Source: Micromonospora radicis (GTDB lineage Bacteria; Actinomycetota; Actinomycetes; Mycobacteriales; Micromonosporaceae). Taken from it: a stretch of 64,000 bases of DNA. Shown piece after piece: positions 9,682 to 17,610 of the stretch (its first letter is position 1; every line of letters begins with the position of its first letter). The position numbers were made by a program, and so were the translations under genes. Location: assembly GCF_003583405.1 (NCBI RefSeq), contig NZ_QXEC01000002.1, positions 124,001-188,000 on the forward strand. Direction: 5' to 3'. Under the pieces are notes generated by a model. It did no database searches. It was not told the DNA's origin and worked only from the letters and a program-made list of their open reading frames with translations.

Positions 9682-9895
9682 CGCGTCCGTCCTTCCGTCG
9701 ACGTCCCACGTCGTCGTGGTGGTCGTCGGGCCGACCGGCCCGTTGACGATCACGCTAGGCAGTGCAGATGACCGCAGCATGAGCGGAGACTGAGAAGCTG
9801 CTGTGCGTCCGCTTTCCCGATAGTTGGAACATCCGTACCGGGAGGCGGGACGGCGGCGTACCGTCGTCTGGACACGAGCGAAGGAGCTGACGGAC

Positions 9896-10927
9896 GTGGC
9901 ACGGATCGCGGTGGTGGCCGGGGACGGGATCGGGCCCGAGGTGGTCGCGGAGGCCCGCAAGGTCATCGACGTGGCGCTGCCCGGAGTCGAGGCGACCGAG
10001 TACGACCTCGGCGCCGCACGTTACCACCGCACCGGCGAGGTGCTGCCCGACTCGGTGCTCACCGAGCTGGCCGGGCACGACGCCATCCTGCTCGGCGCCG
10101 TCGGCGACCCCACCGTCCCGCCCGGCGTGCTGGAGCGGGGCCTGCTGCTCAAGCTGCGGTTCTCCTTCGACCAGTACGTCAACCTGCGCCCGTCGCGGCT
10201 CTGGCCCGGGGTGACCAGTCCGTTGGCCACGGTCAAGCCCGGCGAGGTCGACCTGGTGGTCGTCCGCGAGGGCACCGAAGGGCTGTACGCCGGCGCCGGC
10301 GGCGCGTTGCACCGCGACACCCCGGCCGAGGTGGCCACCGAGGAGAGCCTGAACACCCGGCACGGAGTGGAGCGGGTCGTCCGGGACGCCTTCGCCCGGG
10401 CCCGCCGACGCGAGCGGCGCAAGGTGACCCTGGTGCACAAGACCAACGTGCTCACCCACGCCGGCTCGCTGTGGGCCCGCACCTTCGACGCGGTCGCCGC
10501 CGAGCACCCCGACGTGAGCACCGAGTACCAGCACGTCGACGCCGCCGCGATGTTCCTGGTCACCCAGCCGCAGCGGTACGACGTACTGGTCACCGACAAC
10601 CTGTTCGGTGACATCCTCACCGACATCGCCGCCGCCGTCACCGGCGGTATCGGGCTCGCCGCCAGCGGCAGCATCAACCCCGACGGCACGTACCCGTCGA
10701 TGTTCGAGCCGGTGCACGGCTCCGCGCCGGACATCGCCGGGCGCGGTCTGGCCGACCCGGTCGCCGCCGTGCTCTCCGGCGCGCTGCTGCTCGACCAGCT
10801 CGGGCACGCCGACGCCGCCGCCCGGATCACCGCCGCGGTCGGCGCGGAACTGGCCAGCCGGGCGCCCGGCGTAGCCGTACGCACCGCCGAGGTGGGCGAC
10901 CGGATCGCCGCCCAGGTATCCGCCTGA
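9896..10927 (+). CDS. leuB: 3-isopropylmalate dehydrogenase
   Basis: NAD-dependent oxidative decarboxylation of 3-isopropylmalate in leucine synthesis; also oxidises the 3-methylmalate made from citramalate, tying it to the cimA gene downstream. 343 aa. The N-terminus reads [31 protein letters not shown] holds substrate Arg residues, [13 protein letters not shown] the catalytic Lys, and [12 protein letters not shown] the metal Asp residues. GTG 9896 has AAGGAG 9 nt upstream; in-frame starts further upstream lack support. Divergent from the ApbE-like gene. Confidence 0.95.
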   Translation: MARIAVVAGDGIGPEVVAEARKVIDVALPGVEATEYDLGAARYHRTGEVLPDSVLTELAGHDAILLGAVGDPTVPPGVLERGLLLKLRFSFDQYVNLRPSRLWPGVTSPLATVKPGEVDLVVVREGTEGLYAGAGGALHRDTPAEVATEESLNTRHGVERVVRDAFARARRRERRKVTLVHKTNVLTHAGSLWARTFDAVAAEHPDVSTEYQHVDAAAMFLVTQPQRYDVLVTDNLFGDILTDIAAAVTGGIGLAASGSINPDGTYPSMFEPVHGSAPDIAGRGLADPVAAVLSGALLLDQLGHADAAARITAAVGAELASRAPGVAVRTAEVGDRIAAQVSA

Positions 10928-10949
10928 GGCTGCCGTAACCTGTTGAGTC

Positions 10950-10967
10950 TGCCGGCGATCGCCGGCA
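10950..10967. repeat. 18-bp perfect palindrome after leuB
   Basis: TGCCGGCGATCGCCGGCA is its own reverse complement, 22 bases after the leuB stop. As RNA it forms a 7-bp stem with a GATC loop. It could be a weak terminator or an operator for the region before ilvE; the sequence does not decide. Confidence 0.5.
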
Positions 10968-11174
10968 ACCACGGTCGACCGCCGACGATGCGGCCGACCG
11001 GCCTCGACTCCGGTCCCGGCGACCCGCTCGACCAGCGGGCCCGACAGTGATCGTCACTCGGCGGCCCACCGGCCGACCTACCCGCTGAACGGTCGTTCGG
11101 GGTAAGTTTCTGGCACATAAATGTTTCCGGCGTGCGGTCGGCGCATGCCGTCGTTCCCCAGGGAGGTCAGCGCG

Positions 11175-12272
11175 ATGAGCGGTGGTGACAAGCTCGACTT
11201 CGAGATCCGTCCGAATCCCGCGCCGGTATCCGCCGCCGACCGGGCCGCGCTGCTGGCCAATCCCGGGTTCGGCCGGGTCTTCACCGATCACATGGTCACC
11301 ATCCGCTACGCCGACGGCAAGGGCTGGTACGACGCCCGGGTCGAGGCGCGGGCGCCGATCCCGATGGATCCGGCCAGCGCGGTGCTGCACTACGCGCAGG
11401 AGATCTTCGAGGGGATGAAGGCGTACCGCGCCGACGATGGTGGGGTGACCATGTTCCGGCCGTACGCCAACGCGGCCCGGTTCAACACCTCCGCGGCGCG
11501 GATGGCCATGCCGGCGTTGCCGGAGGAGACCTTCGTCGACTCGCTGCACCGGCTGATCGAGATCGACCGGGAGTGGATTCCGGAGAACGAGGACGCCAGC
11601 CTCTACCTGCGGCCGTTCATGTTCGCCAGCGAGGTCTTCCTCGGTGTCCGACCGGCCAACGAGTACCTCTACCTGGTGATCGCCTCACCGGCGGGTGCGT
11701 ACTTCGCGGGTGGCGTCAAGCCGGTGACGGTCTGGGTCTCGCCCGACTACACCCGGGCCGGTCCCGGCGGTACCGGCGCGGCGAAGTGCGGCGGCAACTA
11801 CGCGGCCTCGCTGGCCGCCCAGGCCCAGGCCATCGAGAACGGCTGCGACCAGGTGGTCTTCCTCGACGCGGTGGAGCGCAAGTACGTCGACGAGTTGGGC
11901 GGGATGAACGTGTTCTTCGTCTACGACGACGGCACGGTCGCCACTCCGCCGTTGACCGGCACCATCCTGCCCGGCATCACCCGGGAGTCGGTGATCGCGC
12001 TGGCCGAGGCGGCCGGGCACCGGGTGGAGGAGCGGCCGGTGACCTTCGCCGAGTGGCAGGCCGACGCCGCCAGCGGTCGGCTGCGTGAGGTCTTCGCCTG
12101 CGGGACCGCCGCGGTGGTCACCCCGATCGGGCGGGTGCGCTTCCCCGACGGGGAGTTCGCCGTCGGCGGTGGTGAGCCCGGCACCGTGACCATGGCGCTG
12201 CGTCAGCAGTTGGTCGACATCCAGCGCGGCAAGGCCGCCGACCCGGACAACTGGGTGCACCGGGTGTTCTGA
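11175..12272 (+). CDS. ilvE: Branched-chain amino acid aminotransferase
   Basis: PLP-dependent fold-type IV transaminase doing the last step of Ile, Leu and Val synthesis and the first step of their breakdown. 365 aa. PLP-binding Lys lies in GGTGAAKCGGNYAASL near residue 204; VDELGGMNVFFV and EVFACGTAAVVTPIG are family signatures. ATG 11175 has GGGAGG 9 nt upstream; homologues start at about MSGGDKLDFEIRP, so the longer frame from 11121 is rejected. It lies 247 nt after leuB with its own spacer. Confidence 0.95.
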   Translation: MSGGDKLDFEIRPNPAPVSAADRAALLANPGFGRVFTDHMVTIRYADGKGWYDARVEARAPIPMDPASAVLHYAQEIFEGMKAYRADDGGVTMFRPYANAARFNTSAARMAMPALPEETFVDSLHRLIEIDREWIPENEDASLYLRPFMFASEVFLGVRPANEYLYLVIASPAGAYFAGGVKPVTVWVSPDYTRAGPGGTGAAKCGGNYAASLAAQAQAIENGCDQVVFLDAVERKYVDELGGMNVFFVYDDGTVATPPLTGTILPGITRESVIALAEAAGHRVEERPVTFAEWQADAASGRLREVFACGTAAVVTPIGRVRFPDGEFAVGGGEPGTVTMALRQQLVDIQRGKAADPDNWVHRVF

Positions 12273-12287
12273 GCCGCGGCGGACGGC

Positions 12288-12319
12288 GTCGGGCCGCGGC
12301 GGCATCGCCGTGGCCCGAC
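12288..12319 (+). terminator. Terminator after ilvE
   Basis: 14-bp stem with one G-U pair (12288-12301 with 12306-12319), GCAT loop. Shared between converging ilvE (+) and the phosphatase gene (-). Confidence 0.65.
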
Positions 12320-12377
12320 AGCACCGCATTCGGGGGTACGCCCGCAGCGGACGACGCGCGGCCGGGACACCGGCCGG

Positions 12378-13118
12378 TCAGTCGAGCAGGTGCGTGCGCA
12401 GGGCGGCGAGCTGTTCGTCGGTGACCCCGGCGTGCCGCAGGTAGTCGTCCACCGAGCCGTGCCCCGCCCGGATCTCGGCCAGGAAGAGCAGCATCGCCTC
12501 GGCCGGCGAGGACAGGTAGGGCACGGGTAGCTCGGGTACGTCGGGATGGGCGGTGGCCACCCAGGCGGCGAACCGTTGCGACGCCTCGGTGCTCAGCGCG
12601 TAGTCCGCCGCGATCTCGGCATCGTCGACGCCGAGCACCGAGAGGGTCAGGCCGCAGACGATGCCGGTGCGGTCCTTGCCCGCGACGCAGTGCACCACGG
12701 CCGGCGCGTTGGCGCTGTCGGCGATGAGTCCGATCGCCTCGGCAAGCCCGGCGGTGCCGGTGCGGGCCAGGTCGGCGTACCGGTCGGCGAGGTAGCGGGC
12801 GAGGTCGGTGTCGGACTGGTATGGCTGCTCCTCCCAGGGCGCGTGCTCCGGGTGGATGTGTCGGTAGGTGAGACCGTCGAAGTCGGGGACCCGACCGTAG
12901 CGGTCGACCTCCTGCGGTCGGCGTAGGTCGATCACGGTCCGGACGCCGAGCGCGGCGAACGCGTCGCGGTCGGCCTGGTCCATCCGGTGTAGGGAGTCGG
13001 AGCGGTAGAGCCGTCCGGTGCGGACCGTACGTCCGTCCAGGCCGCGGTAGCCGCCCACGTCCCGGAAGTTGAACATCGCGGTGAAGGGGATTCGGCGAGT
13101 CTGCTCACTGGCGTCCAT
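12378..13118 (-). CDS. Tyrosine/serine protein phosphatase, MptpB-like
   Basis: Cysteine-dependent phosphatase of the Y_phosphatase3 type, related to mycobacterial PtpB. 246 aa. The P-loop HCVAGKDRTG (Cys, Lys-Asp, Arg) lies near residue 145; the N-terminal NFRDVGGY segment and the YALST helix are family hallmarks. Lys-Asp inside the loop is typical of dual or phosphoinositide-active PtpB relatives, but the substrate here is unknown. ATG 13118 is chosen: TACCGT ends 6 nt before it, suggesting a leaderless mRNA, and the homology starts there. No signal peptide. Confidence 0.88.
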   Translation of the reverse strand: MDASEQTRRIPFTAMFNFRDVGGYRGLDGRTVRTGRLYRSDSLHRMDQADRDAFAALGVRTVIDLRRPQEVDRYGRVPDFDGLTYRHIHPEHAPWEEQPYQSDTDLARYLADRYADLARTGTAGLAEAIGLIADSANAPAVVHCVAGKDRTGIVCGLTLSVLGVDDAEIAADYALSTEASQRFAAWVATAHPDVPELPVPYLSSPAEAMLLFLAEIRAGHGSVDDYLRHAGVTDEQLAALRTHLLD

Positions 13119-13180
13119 CCGAACACGGTAACGGCCGGTGGAAGCGAGTCCCACCGACCGTCACGTCCTGCCGGGTCTGC

Positions 13181-13642
13181 CTACCGGAGCCCGCCGGGCG
13201 GGGTGGCGGCGTACGTGTCGTTGTAGTAGCCGCCGAGCTTGTCCCGGTACGCCGGGTCGGTGGCCGTCTCGTCGTACTCCGGCGCGGCCTTGATCTGGTC
13301 CTTGCTCCGGTCGACGTAGACCCGCTGTTCCTCGTGGTCGACGTGGTTGACCGTACCGGCCGGCAGCATGACCTTCTTGCCGAAGATCCACGGCCCGGTG
13401 TCGACCACCAGGTAGCTGGCGTTGACCTCGCTGCTGTCGCTGTCGATCTTGCCGATCGAGCCGTCGGTGGCCTCGACCTTGTAGCCGATCAGGGTGCTGC
13501 CGGCGACGCCGGCCTCGTCCCGGTAGCTCCACGGGTCGAAGGCGGCGGGGGTGCCGCCGCCCATCACGACGTCGTCCCGGTCGACGGCGCGCAGGGCCGG
13601 GTCCGGCGTGGCATGCGTGGTGTTCTGGTCGATCCTGTCCAT
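13181..13642 (-). CDS. PRC-barrel domain protein
   Basis: 153 aa soluble protein with a PRC-barrel fold at about residues 45-115 (GYKVEATDGSIGKIDS, then WIFGKKVMLPAG), a beta-barrel found in stress and ribosome-maturation proteins. Its role is unknown; similar actinobacterial proteins are often stress-induced. ATG 13642 has GGAGAG 6 nt upstream. The promoter region contains a GGAAC/CGTT pair with 18-nt spacing, which resembles sites of ECF sigma factors. It lies between a phosphatase and cimA with no obvious partner. Confidence 0.75.
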   Translation of the reverse strand: MDRIDQNTTHATPDPALRAVDRDDVVMGGGTPAAFDPWSYRDEAGVAGSTLIGYKVEATDGSIGKIDSDSSEVNASYLVVDTGPWIFGKKVMLPAGTVNHVDHEEQRVYVDRSKDQIKAAPEYDETATDPAYRDKLGGYYNDTYAATPPGGLR

Positions 13643-13683
13643 GGGAACTCTCCTGCCTCGACTACGGTGAGTCGTCTCGGAGG

Positions 13684-13710
13684 AACGTGTTTCCTTGTCC
13701 CGAAAGTTCC
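13684..13710 (-). promoter_or_regulatory. ECF-sigma-like promoter of the PRC-barrel gene
   Basis: On the minus strand GGAAC (13710-13706) is followed after 18 nt by CGTT (13687-13684), matching the -35/-10 pattern of SigR/SigE-type sigma factors. Predicted transcription start is about 30 nt before ATG 13642. Motif match only. Confidence 0.4.
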
Positions 13711-13806
13711 TACCCCCTGCGTCGCGCCCTACACCGGCGGGTTCACCCGGCCCCGGCGATCGTCCCGACATGTGGATTGCGCCTCCCAAACCGGGTCGGC
13801 GAGTGG

Positions 13807-13812
13807 CAGAGT
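13807..13812 (+). promoter_or_regulatory. -10 box of the cimA leader
   Basis: CAGAGT (A and T of TANNNT) ends exactly 7 nt before the GTG of the leader peptide at 13820, the same geometry as CAGGCT before the ilvB leader. No good -35 box is seen at 17 nt. Confidence 0.35.
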
Positions 13813-13819
13813 GCAGTGC

Positions 13820-13852
13820 GTGACCAGCACCGCCCGCATTATTGGCAACTAG
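13820..13852 (+). CDS. cimA leader peptide with tandem Ile codons (10 aa)
   Basis: GTG to TAG encodes MTSTARIIGN. The two isoleucines are consecutive ATT codons; ATT is uncommon in this GC-rich genome, where ATC dominates. The leader is followed by a hairpin that begins at its stop codon and then a terminator. This fits an isoleucine-sensing attenuator for citramalate synthase, the committing enzyme of an isoleucine route. Likely translated from a leaderless transcript. Not provable by length alone. Confidence 0.55.
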   Translation: MTSTARIIGN

Positions 13853-13911
13853 CGCGCCGGCCTCCCCTCTGCCGAGCGCGCAGACCTCCCGCATTCGCGG
13901 GGGGTCTTTTT
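13852..13911 (+). terminator. cimA attenuator: two hairpins and a T-tract
   Basis: First hairpin: 13852-13861 with 13871-13881 (one bulged A, 9-nt loop), starting at the last base of the leader stop. Second: 13882-13892 with 13897-13907 (11 bp, one G-U pair, ATTC loop) followed by TTTTTG, a textbook intrinsic terminator 35 nt before cimA. CCTCCC occurs both in the loop of the first hairpin (13861-13866) and in the left arm of the second (13885-13890), so the G-run at 13899-13904 has two possible partners. Confidence 0.7.
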
Positions 13912-13945
13912 GTTGCGTCGGCCGGTGCCCGATGAAGGGATCTCC

Positions 13946-15523
13946 ATGACGTTCCAGGTCTACGACACGACGCTGCGCGACGGTGCGCAGCGTGAGGGGC
14001 TCAGCTACTCGGTGGTCGACAAGCTCGCGGTGGCCCGGCTGCTCGACGAGTTCGGCGTCGGGTTCATCGAGGGCGGTTGGCCCGGCGCGGTGCCCAAGGA
14101 CACCGAGTTCTTCCGCCGGGCGGCCACCGAACTCGACCTGCGGCACGCGGTGCTGGTCGCCTTCGGCGCGACCCGCCGGGCGGGCGCGGTCGCCGCAGAC
14201 GACCCGCAGGTGCGCGGCCTGCTGGACGCGCAGACCCCGGCGATCGCCCTGGTCGCCAAGGCGGATCTGCGGCACGTCGAGCGGGCGTTGCGGACCACCG
14301 CCAAGGAGAACCTGGCGATGATCCACGACACCGTCACCCACCTGGTCGCCGAGGGGCGGCGGGTCTTCGTCGACGGCGAGCACACCTTCGACGGCTACCG
14401 CCACGACCCGGCGTACACCGCGTCGGTGGTGGAGACCGCGCTCGCCGCGGGCGCCGAGCGGTTCGTGCTCTGCGACACCAACGGCGGGATGCTGCCCTCC
14501 CAGGTGACCGCGACCATCGCCGACCTCACCGACCGGATCGGCGTCGCGCCCGAGTTGCTGGGCATGCACGCCCAGAACGACACCGCCTGCGCGGTGGCCA
14601 ACACCATCGCCGCCGTCGAGGCGGGGGTCCGGCACGTGCAGGGCACCGCCAACGGGTACGGCGAACGGCCCGGCAACGCGGACATCTTCGCCGTGGTGGC
14701 GAACCTTCAACTCAAGCTCGGGCTGCCGGTCCTACCGGAGGGCTGCCTGGCGCAGATGGTGCGGGTCTCCCACGCCATCGCCGAGATCGCGAACATCGCC
14801 CCCGACACCCACCAGGCGTACGCCGGGGCCGCCGCCTTCGCCCACAAGGCCGGGCTGCACGCGAGCGCGATCAAGGTGGATCCGCTGCTCTACAACCACG
14901 TGGAGCCCGAAGTGGTCGGCAACGACATGCGGATCCTGGTCACCGAGATGGCCGGCCGGGCCAGCATCGAGCTCAAGAGCCGTGAGCTGGGTCTGGATCT
15001 GGCCGGCCATCCGGAGACGCTGTCCCGGGTCACCAAGCGGGTCAAGGAACTGGAGGCCGGCGGCTGGTCGTTCGAGGCCGCCGACGCCTCGTTCGAGCTG
15101 CTGGTCCGCGCCGAACTTCCGGACGCCGCGCCGGCCCGGCCGTTCGAGCTGGAGTCGTACCGGGTGCTGGTCGAGCACCGGGAGGACGGCGCGGTGGTCT
15201 CCGAGGCGACGGTGAAGATCCGGGTACGCGGCGAGCGGGTGATCGCCACGGCGGAGGGCAACGGCCCGGTCAACGCCCTCGACGAGGCGTTGCGGGTCGG
15301 CCTGGGCCGGCACTACCCGGAGCTGCTCGACTTCGAGCTGGCCGACTACAAGGTACGCATCCTGGAGGGCAGTCACGGCACCGGTGCGGTGACCCGGGTG
15401 CTGGTCGAGACGGCCGCCGGCCGAGGTGGCGGCTGGACCACGGTCGGGGTGCACCCCAACGTGGTCGAGGCGAGCTGGCACGCGCTGGTCGACGCCCTCA
15501 CCTACGGCCTGGACCGGCGTTGA
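13946..15523 (+). CDS. cimA: Citramalate synthase
   Basis: Condenses acetyl-CoA and pyruvate to (R)-citramalate, start of a threonine-independent route to 2-oxobutyrate and isoleucine that then uses LeuCD and LeuB. 525 aa, as in the CimA (not LeuA) family. The catalytic HMGL-like barrel opens YDTTLRDGAQREGLSYS, with HAQNDTACAVANT and GTANGYGERPGNAD metal/active-site segments and GLHASAIKV; residues about 390-525 form a LeuA-type allosteric dimer domain. The alternative, 2-isopropylmalate synthase, usually has a shorter R-Q-G type start. ATG 13946 follows GAAGGGA. Preceded by an Ile-codon attenuator. Confidence 0.93.
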   Translation: MTFQVYDTTLRDGAQREGLSYSVVDKLAVARLLDEFGVGFIEGGWPGAVPKDTEFFRRAATELDLRHAVLVAFGATRRAGAVAADDPQVRGLLDAQTPAIALVAKADLRHVERALRTTAKENLAMIHDTVTHLVAEGRRVFVDGEHTFDGYRHDPAYTASVVETALAAGAERFVLCDTNGGMLPSQVTATIADLTDRIGVAPELLGMHAQNDTACAVANTIAAVEAGVRHVQGTANGYGERPGNADIFAVVANLQLKLGLPVLPEGCLAQMVRVSHAIAEIANIAPDTHQAYAGAAAFAHKAGLHASAIKVDPLLYNHVEPEVVGNDMRILVTEMAGRASIELKSRELGLDLAGHPETLSRVTKRVKELEAGGWSFEAADASFELLVRAELPDAAPARPFELESYRVLVEHREDGAVVSEATVKIRVRGERVIATAEGNGPVNALDEALRVGLGRHYPELLDFELADYKVRILEGSHGTGAVTRVLVETAAGRGGGWTTVGVHPNVVEASWHALVDALTYGLDRR

Positions 15524-15533
15524 GGCGGGTGAG

Positions 15534-16526
15534 CTAGCTGTCGGCCGCCGGCAGCCGCAACTCGGCCAGGAGCATCCGGTGGTCGCTGCCGGGTAGGCCG
15601 TGGACGGTCAGCGCGCGCACCGCGATGCGACGGTCGACCAGCACGTGGTCGATGGTGACGGGCGGGATGAGGTCACCGTCGTACGGGCCCCAGGTGCCGG
15701 CCAGCCCGGCGCCGACCGCGGCGGCGGCGTCGACGTAGCCGGTGTCGAGCAGGGCGCGCAGTGGTGCGTGGTCGAGGGTGGCGTTGAAGTCCCCGGCGAG
15801 GACGCTCAGTGGCCCGTCCGGGGTGGCCGGCGGCTGGGCGGCCAGGTCGGTGCGCCAGTAACCGGTCTGGTCCAGCGCGTACGGGGCCGCCGGGTGCGCC
15901 GACTCGACGCGTACCTCGGGCGCGCCCGGCACCCGGACCGTCGCGTACGCCTGGGTGAAACCCCAGCCGCCGCGCAGCTGCCGTATCCCGCCCCGGGCGA
16001 TCGGGTGCCGGGCGTACAGCCCCGAGCCGGGCGTGCCGACGACCGGGTTGAGCTGCCGGTACGGCATCAGCCGGTCGAGCCCGAGCCGGTCCAGTTCGGC
16101 CTGGGCGGACGGGGTGAACTCCTGCACGACGAGCACGTCGACGCGTTCGGCGCGGACCAGGTCCACCACCGTCGTCGCGTCGGCGGCGCCGGCCAACAGG
16201 TTGGCGGTGAGCAGCCGTACCACCGGCCCGCTGACCGACGGTTGCGCGGCGGGCAGCGCGCGGGGCACCACGACCGCGAGCAGCACGGCGGTGGTGAGCG
16301 CCGCGACCACGGCCGGCCGGCGGCGCCGCAGCGCGAGCGCCAGCAGCAGCGGAGCCAGGCTCCCGACCGCCGCGTACGGCGTGAAGGCCAGCAGCTGCAC
16401 CAGTGGCCCCCGGTCCAGCCCGACCAGGCGGGCGACCGCCCAACCGACGCCCGGTGCGACGGCGAGCCAGCACAACGTCGTACGCCCGAGCCGCGGTCCG
16501 ACCCGGGCGGCGATGGTGGTCTGCAC
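15534..16526 (-). CDS. Membrane-anchored endonuclease/exonuclease/phosphatase-fold protein
   Basis: 330 aa. About three hydrophobic segments in the first 95 residues anchor a C-terminal EEP (DNase I-like) domain with TANLL, QEF, AGDFNAT, TIDHVLV and GSDHRMLLAEL, i.e. the Asn, Glu, Asp-Asn, Asp-His and terminal Asp-His catalytic residues. The domain should face outside the cell. Substrate (DNA, phospholipid head group or phosphoester) is not evident. GTG 16526 lies 6 nt after TAGCCT on the minus strand, so it is probably leaderless. It ends 10 bases from cimA in tail-to-tail orientation. Confidence 0.85.
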   Translation of the reverse strand: MQTTIAARVGPRLGRTTLCWLAVAPGVGWAVARLVGLDRGPLVQLLAFTPYAAVGSLAPLLLALALRRRRPAVVAALTTAVLLAVVVPRALPAAQPSVSGPVVRLLTANLLAGAADATTVVDLVRAERVDVLVVQEFTPSAQAELDRLGLDRLMPYRQLNPVVGTPGSGLYARHPIARGGIRQLRGGWGFTQAYATVRVPGAPEVRVESAHPAAPYALDQTGYWRTDLAAQPPATPDGPLSVLAGDFNATLDHAPLRALLDTGYVDAAAAVGAGLAGTWGPYDGDLIPPVTIDHVLVDRRIAVRALTVHGLPGSDHRMLLAELRLPAADS

Positions 16527-16887
16527 AGCGGCAGGCTAGTGCACCGGTGTCACGCGGACGCGCGGACAATGCACCGCGCTGATTCACGAACGGTTCTCCC
16601 AATTCACCTTTCGGCATTCTGTCGATTCTGAATCAGAGTAGCCGCGGGGGTGATCAGCTATTGACCCAAAGCTTTTTTGGGTGTTACGTTCCTGCTGGTC
16701 GGGTGGTCCATCCCGAGAGATAAAAGCCCAGCTCAGAGCGCATGTGGATCGCCGAGCGCAATCGCGCGTAGGTGCGGTTCGTAATTGCTGCATGCCCAGG
16801 TTCGGCGCATTGTCACCCGGCTTGGAACAGGCAATAACCGTCCCGCGTCTGGCGGGCCGGCCTCCACGGTCACAAGGGAGACCTGTC
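16527..16887 (+). other. Intergenic region with promoter and ~190-nt 5' UTR
   Basis: No gene. 16527-16538 holds the leaderless -10 box of the minus-strand EEP gene. 16561-16700 is noticeably AT-richer than its surroundings. The promoter at 16661-16690 would give an untranslated leader of about 190 nt before the secreted-protein gene at 16888, containing several short inverted repeats. I compared the leader by eye with the c-di-AMP (ydaO) and cobalamin cores and saw no match, so a known riboswitch is not claimed. Confidence 0.5.
16661..16690 (+). promoter_or_regulatory. Promoter with embedded palindrome
   Basis: TTGACC (16661-16666) and TACGTT (16685-16690) are 18 nt apart. The spacer carries a perfect inverted repeat ACCCAAA-5-TTTGGGT (16664-16670 and 16676-16682) centred between the boxes, where a repressor would block RNA polymerase. 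An RNA hairpin role is unlikely because it precedes the predicted start of transcription. Confidence 0.5.
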
Positions 16888-17373
16888 ATGACCAGTTTTT
16901 TCCGACGTAAGGCGGCCGCAGTGGCGGTCGCGGCTCTCGCGTTGGCGCTGGCCGGCGGCGGGATCGCCGCTGCGAAGCCGACGAGCGGAGCCGCCCAGCG
17001 CAGCGGCCAGCAACCGGCGGTCACCACCGCCTCGCTGAACAGTGCCAAGGCCGCCCTCGCCCAGGGTGACTCGATCGGCACCCAGGCCGTGGGCTTCTAC
17101 GCCACGGTGGTCAACGGCAACGGCACCAAGGCCCGGGGCGACGGCGTCGTCATCAAGTACGGCGTCGGGCAGTACGAGGTGCAGTTCGGCTCCAACGTGA
17201 CCAGAGCGGTCTACGTGGCCACCATCGGCCGGCCGGACGCCTGCTGCATCCCGGCCGGCGGCGAAGCCGTCGTGGCGTCCCGGCTGCAGACCCCCAACGG
17301 GGTCTTCATCCAGACCCGCAACTCCGTGGGCGTCCCCGCCGACCTGCCGTTCCACCTCCTCGTGCACCGCTGA
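16888..17373 (+). CDS. Secreted protein of unknown function (161 aa)
   Basis: An N-terminal signal peptide (FFRRKAAAVAVAALALALAG then GGIAAAKP) is followed by a compact beta-rich domain. Repeating elements GFYATVVNGNGTKARGDG, GVGQYEVQFGSNVTRAVYVA and a closing DLPFHLLVHR are shared with small secreted proteins of unknown function in many actinobacteria. No catalytic motif. ATG 16888 has AAGGGAG 8 nt upstream and gives the natural signal peptide; the longer frame from 16681 runs through the promoter and is rejected. Followed by a terminator, so monocistronic. Confidence 0.85.
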   Translation: MTSFFRRKAAAVAVAALALALAGGGIAAAKPTSGAAQRSGQQPAVTTASLNSAKAALAQGDSIGTQAVGFYATVVNGNGTKARGDGVVIKYGVGQYEVQFGSNVTRAVYVATIGRPDACCIPAGGEAVVASRLQTPNGVFIQTRNSVGVPADLPFHLLVHR

Positions 17374-17388
17374 CCGTCCCTCGTCGCC

Positions 17389-17416
17389 GGCCCCCGTCAA
17401 ACTCATGGCGGGGGCC
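17389..17416 (+). terminator. Terminator after the secreted-protein gene
   Basis: 11-bp stem (17389-17399 with 17406-17416, one T-G pair) and AACTCA loop, 16 bases past the stop. The remaining bases to 17610 hold no gene; TAGATT at 17566-17571 could be the -10 box for the moxR operon. Confidence 0.65.
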
Positions 17417-17610
17417 CGCGGCTGTCCACGGTCGTACCGGTCTGCGGCCGGTTCGTCCGGACCCGGCCGGCCGTGCCGCCCACACCCCACCTGGTGCCCT
17501 TTGCCCGCCCCGGTGCGGTCCGCGAGGTACCGGCGTCGGCGCGCCGTCTGGGCCACCGACCGCCGTAGATTCCGACGTTTGTCCGACGGCCGCCTCGGGA
17601 AGCAAGCACC

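Noticed and set aside
9721..9895. Leucine leader peptide before leuB
   Set aside because: Tiny frames MTAA and MSGD contain no Leu and there is no terminator hairpin.
11100..11174. Attenuator leader before ilvE
   Set aside because: Short frames here lack clustered branched-chain codons and no terminator with T-tract follows.
16690..16887. Known riboswitch (c-di-AMP ydaO or cobalamin type) before the secreted-protein gene
   Set aside because: Conserved core sequences of those classes were not found; only an unexplained long leader is reported.
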